DNA from: Caloramator sp. | GTDB lineage: Bacteria; Bacillota; Clostridia; Clostridiales; Caloramatoraceae | Assembly: GCA_026418935.1 (NCBI GenBank) | Contig: JAOAAJ010000082.1 | Span: 1 to 41,778, forward strand | Direction of reading: 5' to 3' | DNA length: 41,778 nt | Part shown: positions 1 to 6,199 of the stretch, one piece after another | How positions within the stretch are numbered: the stretch's first letter is position 1 | How the letters are laid out: the number at the start of each line of letters is the position of its first letter | Made by a program: the position numbers and the translations under genes | Notes under the pieces: model-generated | What the model saw: the letters and a program-made list of their open reading frames with translations, nothing else | Databases searched by the model: none | Told to the model about the DNA's origin: nothing

Positions 1-140
1 CGCGAAGCCCACCTCAAGATGAGATTTCCCATAGCGTTAAGCTAGTAAGACTCCTGGAAGAACACCAGGTTGATAGGCCAGAGGTGTAAGCGTCGTGAGG
101 CGTTTAGCTGACTGGTACTAATAGGTCGAGGGCTTGATCA
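1..140 (+). rRNA. 23S ribosomal RNA, 3' end (partial)
   Basis: The first ~140 bases match the conserved 3' end of bacterial 23S rRNA, including the GGTACTAATAGGTCGAGGGC stretch near 112-132 that closes the molecule. The gene enters from the left edge. The exact 3' end (about 139-141) is set by similarity to known clostridial ends, not by a processing site. Confidence 0.95.
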
Positions 141-291
141 TTTTAGAAGTTAGATGTTAGAGGTTAGAAGTTAGAAAAGAACTTCTTGGTTGTGCAGTTT
201 TGAGAGAATTTGAAGTTGGAATAAAGGACCTAAGAGGAATACCTAAAAGGTCTAATATCCAACATCAAACTTCAAACATCTAATATAATAT
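141..291 (+). repeat. 23S-tRNA spacer with tandem GANGTTA heptads forming an inverted repeat; no 5S gene
   Basis: Four perfect-register heptads (GAAGTTA, GATGTTA, GAGGTTA, GAAGTTA) occupy 146-173. Near 257-285 the complementary strand carries heptads of the same type (GATGTTT, GAAGTTT, GATGTTG), so the two ends can form a long imperfect stem. Inside it, GTTGGA and GGACCT (about 214-232) can pair with AGGTCT and TCCAAC (about 247-263). No 5S rRNA sequence is present between the 23S end and the tRNA. The structure may be an rRNA processing stem; that is inference. Confidence 0.7.
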
Positions 292-366
292 TCCACGGTA
301 GCTCAATGGTGGAGCATTCGGCTGTTAACCGAAGGGTTGGAGGTTCGAGTCCTCTCCGTGGAGCCA
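292..366 (+). tRNA. tRNA-Asn (anticodon GTT), CCA encoded
   Basis: A complete cloverleaf is visible. The acceptor stem pairs TCCACGG with CCGTGGA, the anticodon arm is TTCGG-CTGTTAA-CCGAA with GTT at 324-326, the T arm contains GGTTCGAGTCC, and the encoded end is G-CCA. It lies in the rRNA transcription unit and is followed directly by a terminator. Confidence 0.97.
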
Positions 367-380
367 TACATAGAATATAA

Positions 381-405
381 GAGGTTGCAAAAGCAACCTC
401 TTTTT
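381..405 (+). terminator. Intrinsic terminator of the rRNA-tRNA unit
   Basis: An 8-bp perfect stem (GAGGTTGC, loop AAAA, GCAACCTC) is followed directly by TTTTT. It ends the rrn/tRNA-Asn transcript. Confidence 0.92.
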
Positions 406-561
406 GTTTTGGTTATTTGAAAATTATTGATTATTTACTTGTCTCTTTTTGTATTAAGTTGTTTATAACCAAAAAATAACTAATCATTGGTAGTGGGTGA
501 ATGTATTTTGCTTAATATGTTAATATATGTCAAAAAATAATTTGGAATATTTTATACATAA

Positions 562-590
562 TTGAAATAATTTGATTATATTGATATAAT
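562..590 (+). promoter_or_regulatory. Sigma-A type promoter of the luxE-luxC-aminotransferase operon
   Basis: TTGAAA at 562-567 and a perfect TATAAT at 585-590 are separated by 17 bp. Transcription would start near 597. This rules out the ATG at 597 as start of the first gene and supports the ATG at 636. Confidence 0.75.
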
Positions 591-597
591 AAGAATA

Positions 598-612
598 TGC
601 ACAAATTGTGCA
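598..612. promoter_or_regulatory. Palindrome at the transcription start; candidate operator
   Basis: TGCACAA-A-TTGTGCA is a perfect 7+1+7 inverted repeat lying at about +1 to +15 of the predicted transcript. Position and symmetry fit a repressor site. No regulator gene is adjacent and I cannot name the binding protein. Confidence 0.5.
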
Positions 613-635
613 CAATTTTCCTTGGGGGGGATTTA

Positions 636-1769
636 ATGAGTTTTTTTAATGATTTTAAGAAAAACCTCGAAGGCCAATATGAAGAATGTCCTGCATATAG
701 AGAGTTGTGCAGAAGAGAAGGGTTTAATCCCTTTAACGATTTAAAAAACGAAGATGATTTAGAATTTGTTCCTTTTATTATGACAACATCTTTTAAAAGG
801 TCTTATGGGTCATTTACGAAACTTTTAAGGGTTGGAGTTGATAAGGTATATAAATGGACTATATCAAGTAGCACAAGTGGAGATCCAAGTATAGTTGGAA
901 GAAGCAGAGAGGATATTGAAACCTTAAGAAAATTTGTTTTAGAAGATGAAATAAGACATAGAGCAGAGAGGGATTATGAGTGTACTTTTTTCCCAAAAGC
1001 AGAAGAAATGAAGGCGTTTAACAGAGGTATGTTTTTAAATAAAGTATGTGAATCCTATTTAGGAAATATTGTAGATATATATACTTATTTAGAGCAGACA
1101 ATATTTTTGCTGAAACTTCAGGATGGAAAAATGATATTAGATATTGAACCTTTTATAGAGTATATTAAGGAACACAATGGAAAAAATCATCGTGCAGCAT
1201 TAGGTGGTTCTACGCCTTTGATTTTTAAAACAGTATTAAATCTAAAGGAAAAAATGAAACCCGTTGAACTTGGAGATAGAGCGATTCTTCATACAGGCGG
1301 TGGTGGATGGGACGGAAGAAAAGGAAATATAAATATAGGTGCCTTTATTGAAAGATGGAGGTTTGTAGAGGAGGTATCTAATTTCTTAGGTATACCACAG
1401 GAAAACTTTACAGATACATACTCCTTTACAGAAAATAGTTTTACAATGACAGGCCACTATAGTAGAGAGCATAGGGATTATCTATTCCACGTCCCAGAAT
1501 TTGCAAGAGTTATAGTAAGAGATGTAAAAACACTAAAGCCTGTTAAGGAGGGACAAAGAGGATTTATTCAGGTTTTAAATGCCTATGGAACATCAGCCTT
1601 TGCTGGTGCAAGTATTCTTGTTGATGATATAGGAGAGGTGGTTTCCTATACAAAGTGTCCTGAATGTGGTTATAAAGGTATGGTTATTAAACTTTTAGGT
1701 AGAGTCAAGGGGACAGAGGCAAAGGGATGTGGTGCTACCTTAGGAGGTGATGGGGTTGGAAACAATTAA
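636..1769 (+). CDS. LuxE-type acyl-protein synthetase
   Basis: This protein of 377 residues resembles LuxE, the enzyme that adenylates a fatty acid and holds the acyl group on a cysteine before reduction by LuxC. An adenylate-forming signature, SSSTSGDPS, lies at residues 77-85. The C-terminal part has a CPECG pair (341-344), then LLGR and KGC, with Cys365 close to the acyl-accepting Cys364 known in Vibrio harveyi LuxE. The 377-residue length fits the family (about 370-380). I start at ATG 636, preceded by a run of seven G as ribosome binding site, because an upstream ATG at 597 falls on the predicted transcription start. It overlaps the next gene by 14 bases. Bioluminescence is not implied, since no luxAB is present. 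The true acid substrate is unknown. Confidence 0.85.
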   Translation: MSFFNDFKKNLEGQYEECPAYRELCRREGFNPFNDLKNEDDLEFVPFIMTTSFKRSYGSFTKLLRVGVDKVYKWTISSSTSGDPSIVGRSREDIETLRKFVLEDEIRHRAERDYECTFFPKAEEMKAFNRGMFLNKVCESYLGNIVDIYTYLEQTIFLLKLQDGKMILDIEPFIEYIKEHNGKNHRAALGGSTPLIFKTVLNLKEKMKPVELGDRAILHTGGGGWDGRKGNINIGAFIERWRFVEEVSNFLGIPQENFTDTYSFTENSFTMTGHYSREHRDYLFHVPEFARVIVRDVKTLKPVKEGQRGFIQVLNAYGTSAFAGASILVDDIGEVVSYTKCPECGYKGMVIKLLGRVKGTEAKGCGATLGGDGVGNN

Positions 1770-3081
1770 AAGGGATTATAATGGCTGTTATGTAGATGTT
1801 GCTGTATATGATATTTCTGATATAAAGTCAGAAGTTGTAAGGCTTAAGGAGAATAAATATAGAGCACACAATATAAAAACAGAAGAAACGCTAAATATAC
1901 TTGATTTGTGTGCTAAAAAGTGGCTTGATAGAGACTATTCTAAAAAACACGTTGAGCACATAGCAAAGATAACAAATCAAAGTGAAGAGATGGTTTTGTT
2001 TGAACTTGAAAATGCAATGCAGGGTCTTTTAATGGAAAATACAAAAAAGTTAATAGAGGAAGAATTAAAGAGAGAGGATATTTTAGACAATTGGGTGCCT
2101 ACCCATTATGGCTTAGTGCATAGGCAACCTCGTGGGTTAGTATTCCACAACGTATCAGGCAATGCCTTTATAGTAATACCAGTTAGTATTGCTATGGGGC
2201 TTATATCTAAAAATGTTAACTTAGTAAAGGTATCAAAGGATGAACCCTATTTTGCCAATGCCTTTTATAAAAGCCTAATGGAGATAGATGAGTCAATTAA
2301 GGAAAGATTATCTATAGTTTACTTTGATAGTTCCTCAACGGACATATACGACTATGTAGTTTCAAATTCGGATTGTGTTGTTCACTGGGGAGGAAAAACA
2401 TCAAGGGATTATATGGCTAATTTGTGTGCCAAACATTCTGTTCACTTTATAGAACACGGGCCTAAGATAAGCTTTGAGGTTATAGATAAAGAACCAAGCA
2501 TAGATGAAATAAAAGGTATAGCACTTGATATGTCATTGTGGGAACAGAAGGCCTGTTTATCACCAAGGATTGTTTTCCTAAATACATCAATAAATAAAGA
2601 ACAATTCCTTGAACAATTTAGGTCCTGTTTAGAGGAAATAAACGAAGTATTACCTAAAGGTTACTATGATTATTTTTCTTCTATAAAAATACTTCAGGAT
2701 AGACAAAACCTACTTCTAAAGAATTTAGATAATCCAAACTTTGATATGTTATGTAGTAAAAATTCAGACTACACTATTGTTTACTCAAAGGATTTTCCAA
2801 GAAACAATGAAATAGATATGTGCTTTGGAAGGTTTATCTATGTTTGTCCATACAACGATAAGAAAGAAGTTATAGACTATATTAATACTTATCTAAAGGG
2901 ATATCTTCAAACAATGGGATACTGTGGTAATGATTTAGAATTTATTGAACAAGTAACATTATGTGGTGTTAGCATTGTTACTAAGTTGGGTGAAATGTCA
3001 CTTCATAAGAATGGTACATCACACGATGGAATATATAATTTAAGTGAATTAACCTATGTTGTTAGTTACCAGAGAGATTAG
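1756..3081 (+). CDS. LuxC-type acyl-CoA/acyl-protein reductase
   Basis: The protein has about 441 residues and is of the LuxC family, which reduces an acyl thioester to the aldehyde with NADPH. The active-site cysteine is visible as Cys267 in WEQKACLSPR, equivalent to the LuxC nucleophile. Starts are possible at GTG 1747, ATG 1750 and TTG 1756. The sequence AGGAGGTGAT (1742-1751) is a near-perfect anti-SD match and lies on the first two, so I choose TTG 1756 with 8-base spacing. Its start is inside the end of the LuxE-type gene, implying translational coupling and a working pair: LuxE makes the acyl thioester and LuxC reduces it. The family and direction of reaction are established; the chain length used here is not visible. 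Confidence 0.85.
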   Translation: METIKRDYNGCYVDVAVYDISDIKSEVVRLKENKYRAHNIKTEETLNILDLCAKKWLDRDYSKKHVEHIAKITNQSEEMVLFELENAMQGLLMENTKKLIEEELKREDILDNWVPTHYGLVHRQPRGLVFHNVSGNAFIVIPVSIAMGLISKNVNLVKVSKDEPYFANAFYKSLMEIDESIKERLSIVYFDSSSTDIYDYVVSNSDCVVHWGGKTSRDYMANLCAKHSVHFIEHGPKISFEVIDKEPSIDEIKGIALDMSLWEQKACLSPRIVFLNTSINKEQFLEQFRSCLEEINEVLPKGYYDYFSSIKILQDRQNLLLKNLDNPNFDMLCSKNSDYTIVYSKDFPRNNEIDMCFGRFIYVCPYNDKKEVIDYINTYLKGYLQTMGYCGNDLEFIEQVTLCGVSIVTKLGEMSLHKNGTSHDGIYNLSELTYVVSYQRD

Positions 3082-3091
3082 GGGGGATAGT

Positions 3092-4492
3092 ATGAAGGTA
3101 AAAGAATATTATAGGGATTTTATAACTGTTGATGAAGCATTAAATTTTAAGAGAAATGATGTAAGGGAAAACTACAAAGAATATGTTAATTCTGCTGCAG
3201 TACAGCTTTTAGGGCTATTAGACTTTGATAAACACTTTGTAAAGGCAAAGGGTACAAAGGTGTATGATGAAGATGGAAAAGAGTATATAGACTTTTTAGG
3301 TGGATATGGTGCCTTAAATGTAGGTCATAACAACGAATATGTTTTAGAAGGAATTAAAAAGGCTGTAGGTCTACCAAATATATTACAAGCATCTATATAT
3401 AATTTTGCGGGTGCACTTGCTAAAAACCTATCTCTTTTAACAGGAGGACAGCTAAAAAGAACCTTCTTTGCAAATAGTGGTGCTGAAGCTGTTGAAGGTG
3501 CACTTAAAATAGCAAAGATTGCAAGTGGTAAAAGTAAGATAGCATATTGTCAAAACTCCTTCCACGGTAAATCAATGGGAGCACTATCTGTAACAGGAAG
3601 AGAAAAATATCAAAATCCATTTAAGCCTTTAGTTCCTGATTGCTATCCTGTTCCTTATGGTGATGATAAGGCTCTTGAAGACTTAATTAAAATGGGAGGT
3701 TTTGCAGCCTTTATTGTAGAACCAATTCAAGGGGAAGGAGGAATAAACGTTCCGCCTTCAGGATATTTAAGAAAAGCAAGGGAAATATGTGATAAGTATG
3801 GTGTATATTTAATTGTTGATGAAATACAAACAGGTTTTGGAAGAACAGGATATATGTTTGCATATCAAGCTGAGGAAATAGTCCCAGATATAATGTGTTT
3901 TGCAAAATCAATTGGTGGAGGAATAATGCCAATTGGAGGATATATTGCAAAGGATGAGATATGGAAGAAGGCCTATGGTTCTGTTGATAAAGCCTTTTTA
4001 CATACATCAACTTTTGGAGGAAATACATTAGCCTGTGCAGCAGGAATTGCAACTATTGAATATTTGGTTGAAAATCATCTTGATAGACAGGCAAAGGAGA
4101 AGGGAGACTATTTTATAAAGAAGCTTTTGGAACTTAAGGCAAAATATCCAGTAATAAAGGATGTAAGAGGACGCGGACTTATGATTGGACTTGAGTTTGA
4201 GGAACCAAAGGGAATACTTAATAAGATTACCGCTGGAAAACTATCAGAATTATCTAAGGAATATTTCGCATCTTTAGTTGCTGGAAAGCTTATGAATGAA
4301 TATGGAATTATAACTGCCTACACATTAAATAATCCTAACGTTATAAGACTTGAACCACCTCTAATAGTAGGATATGATGAGATTGATAAAGTAATATTTG
4401 CATTAGAGGATATATTTGAGAAAAACGGAGGATTTTTAAGTCTTGGATTGGAAAGTGGAAAACAGGTAATAAAGTCTTTATTTAAAAAATAG
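3092..4492 (+). CDS. Class III PLP-dependent aminotransferase
   Basis: A fold-type I, class III aminotransferase of 466 residues, similar to the ornithine/putrescine/4-aminobutyrate omega-transaminases. Visible are the DEIQTGFGRTG segment with the PLP-pyridine Asp and the Schiff-base Lys272 in CFAKSIGGG. Start ATG 3092 follows GGGGGG at 3081-3086; a longer frame from 3056 overlaps luxC and lacks a ribosome site. Only 10 bases separate it from luxC. Omega-transaminases interconvert primary amines and aldehydes, so the neighbour context suggests it aminates the aldehyde made by LuxE/LuxC. The reverse use, amine catabolism to an acid, is possible. The specific amine cannot be read from the sequence. 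Confidence 0.85.
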   Translation: MKVKEYYRDFITVDEALNFKRNDVRENYKEYVNSAAVQLLGLLDFDKHFVKAKGTKVYDEDGKEYIDFLGGYGALNVGHNNEYVLEGIKKAVGLPNILQASIYNFAGALAKNLSLLTGGQLKRTFFANSGAEAVEGALKIAKIASGKSKIAYCQNSFHGKSMGALSVTGREKYQNPFKPLVPDCYPVPYGDDKALEDLIKMGGFAAFIVEPIQGEGGINVPPSGYLRKAREICDKYGVYLIVDEIQTGFGRTGYMFAYQAEEIVPDIMCFAKSIGGGIMPIGGYIAKDEIWKKAYGSVDKAFLHTSTFGGNTLACAAGIATIEYLVENHLDRQAKEKGDYFIKKLLELKAKYPVIKDVRGRGLMIGLEFEEPKGILNKITAGKLSELSKEYFASLVAGKLMNEYGIITAYTLNNPNVIRLEPPLIVGYDEIDKVIFALEDIFEKNGGFLSLGLESGKQVIKSLFKK

Positions 4493-4514
4493 TGGCTAAA
4501 ATTTTAGCCACTAT
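4489..4514. terminator. Bidirectional terminator between the aminotransferase and mpg genes
   Basis: A 13-bp perfect palindrome (ATAGTGGCTAAAA/TTTTAGCCACTAT) is followed by T-runs on both strands. It serves the operon to the left and the minus-strand glycosylase gene to the right, and overlaps both stop codons. Confidence 0.9.
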
Positions 4515-5116
4515 TTTTGTGAAACCCAAGGATTATCCTTAATATAAAATCTCCAGGGGTAAAACCTTGCTTCTTCAGCATAATCTATATTTATTCTTGT
4601 AGTTTCAACTATATCAAAATTGGTATAGCCTGTTTCTTCAACATATAGAATATCAGAAAATAGAGTTATTCCATTTAAAGATTTATCAAGATTTAGTGCA
4701 ATACAAAGTTTAGATGGCCCATTTGTTAAATTTTTTAATTGACTTTTACTTATTTCTTTAAGATCTTTGTTGTATCTTAATTTACACATATAATCAATAC
4801 CTTCTATAGGCTCAACAGCTCTTATTAATACAGCACAGGGTTTTCCTTCATCCTCTGTTACAATATTAAAGCAATAATACATACCATAAATAAAATATAT
4901 ATAGGCGTGCCCAGCATCCTTAAACATTACTTCATTTCTTTGAGTTTTTCTGTTATTATATGAATGTGCAGCTTTATCAAAGGGACCTATATATGCTTCT
5001 GTCTCTACAATTCTGGCAACTAACTTACGACCACCAATATTTCTAACTATATTTTTACCAAGAAGTTCTTTAGCAACAGTTAAAGTATCCTTTTTATAAA
5101 AATCCTTATTAAGCAT
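4511..5116 (-). CDS. mpg: DNA-3-methyladenine glycosylase (AAG/Mpg family)
   Basis: The 201-residue protein matches the AAG/MPG family that excises alkylated purines such as 3-methyladenine and hypoxanthine. It shows the conserved VETEAY segment (residues 37-42) carrying the catalytic glutamate, then AAHSY, and the YIYFIYGMYYCFNIV block that shapes the base pocket. Length fits bacterial members (about 190-210). Start ATG at 5114-5116 has a CTGGAGGT ribosome site on the minus strand. It diverges from the CPBP-like gene with only 26 bases between the two starts, so each promoter must lie within the other gene's 5' coding region. Confidence 0.92.
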   Translation of the reverse strand: MLNKDFYKKDTLTVAKELLGKNIVRNIGGRKLVARIVETEAYIGPFDKAAHSYNNRKTQRNEVMFKDAGHAYIYFIYGMYYCFNIVTEDEGKPCAVLIRAVEPIEGIDYMCKLRYNKDLKEISKSQLKNLTNGPSKLCIALNLDKSLNGITLFSDILYVEETGYTNFDIVETTRINIDYAEEARFYPWRFYIKDNPWVSQK

Positions 5117-5142
5117 AATAACCTCCAGAAAGGGATGATATT

Positions 5143-5988
5143 TTGAAAAAAATAATACCAGTTTTAAAAATATTAGGTTTTCTTATTTTAAACGCATTTG
5201 GTTTTTATATTTTAGAAACAATATTAAACTATTTTGCAGTTAATTTTAGTAATGCGTATCTTTTTAATATTATATATTCTATTGGAACTATTTTAATCGT
5301 AATATTAAATACCAAATTATTTGTTAAGAAAGATATACTAAACTTCTTGAACTTATCTTTTAAAGGTGTTGATTTTAAAAGATTGCTATATTTAATAGCA
5401 TTAGCATCTTTTGTAAATATATTTGTTACCCTTATATTGATACTTCTTAATAAATACAATATTTATAGCTTTATATGGGATAAGCTTTATATAGAGGATA
5501 TTTTAGGTGTAATTTTTACAGGAATAATTATATCACTATCATATTCATTAATTGAAGAAGTAATTTTAAGAGGATATATTTTTAATACGTTGCCTATAAA
5601 AAAAGAAATTAATATAGTTGTTCTTGCACTACTTTATACAACATTTAATGCTTTAAGTAGAGGATTTAATATTGTTTTTATAATAAATACTTTTTTGTTT
5701 TCGTTATTTTTAAATATAATATACTATAAATATCAAAACCTATTATATACATTATCCTTTAGCTTTGTATGGTTTTATATATCTAACTATATTTTCTCCT
5801 TAAGTTTAGAACCTGATAGTTTAGATGTATATTCAGTTATTAATTTAATGTATGCTGGCTACGACATAATAGGTGGTGGAGAGTATGGAATATTTGGAAG
5901 TATCATATTTTCTATTTTTCTCTTAATTATTAATTTATACGAGTTGAAATCCTTTGATGTATTTCGTTGGTGGACGTCACAGGAATAA
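5143..5988 (+). CDS. CPBP-like (CAAX-protease family) integral membrane protein, probably degenerate
   Basis: A very hydrophobic 281-residue protein with about eight predicted membrane segments. The glutamate signature EEVILR (residues about 141-146, EExxxR) assigns it to the CPBP/Abi intramembrane protease superfamily. The two later motifs normally supply histidines, FxxxH and HxxxN. Here the first reads like YTTFN and the second region (SFSFVWFYISN) has none; the whole protein contains no histidine. It may therefore be a non-proteolytic relative. Start is TTG 5143 with AGGG 8 bases upstream; an ATG at 5135 is out of frame. A terminator follows at once, so it is monocistronic. Confidence 0.75.
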   Translation: MKKIIPVLKILGFLILNAFGFYILETILNYFAVNFSNAYLFNIIYSIGTILIVILNTKLFVKKDILNFLNLSFKGVDFKRLLYLIALASFVNIFVTLILILLNKYNIYSFIWDKLYIEDILGVIFTGIIISLSYSLIEEVILRGYIFNTLPIKKEINIVVLALLYTTFNALSRGFNIVFIINTFLFSLFLNIIYYKYQNLLYTLSFSFVWFYISNYIFSLSLEPDSLDVYSVINLMYAGYDIIGGGEYGIFGSIIFSIFLLIINLYELKSFDVFRWWTSQE

Positions 5989-5996
5989 AAATAAAG

Positions 5997-6030
5997 AGAC
6001 AGTACATTTTTATGATGTATTGTCTTTTTT
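5997..6030 (+). terminator. Terminator of the CPBP-like gene
   Basis: AGACAGTACAT pairs with ATGTATTGTCT (one G-U pair), followed by TTTTT. Confidence 0.88.
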
Positions 6031-6140
6031 GTTTTTATAAATTTATTAATAAAAGTGTAAAAAAATAAAAAAAGTCAACATAGTTATGGATAATTAATGT
6101 TTATAGATAATAAATAGATTTTAAAAAATACATAGATGTG

Positions 6141-6187
6141 ATACTATATTTAGTGTTTATGGTGTATAATAATACTAAATATAGTAA
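6141..6187 (+). promoter_or_regulatory. NrdR box pair around the nrdJ promoter
   Basis: Two 16-bp boxes, ATACTATATTTAGTGT (6141-6156) and ATACTAAATATAGTAA (6172-6187), fit the NrdR consensus acaCwAtATaTwGtgt. Their centres are 31 bp apart, the helical spacing known for NrdR pairs. A perfect TATAAT (6165-6170) lies between them, so bound NrdR would cover the promoter; the second box reaches the ribosome binding site. The boxes are also 13-bp perfect inverted repeats of each other. Confidence 0.85.
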
Positions 6188-6199
6188 GGGGCGATGTGT

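Noticed and set aside
597-635. ATG at 597 as start of the LuxE-type gene
   Set aside because: It lies at the predicted transcription start and has no ribosome site; ATG 636 follows a run of G.
6031-6140. Cobalamin riboswitch before nrdJ
   Set aside because: Expected for a B12 enzyme, but the leader is only about 23 bases and no B12 box or matching structure is present.
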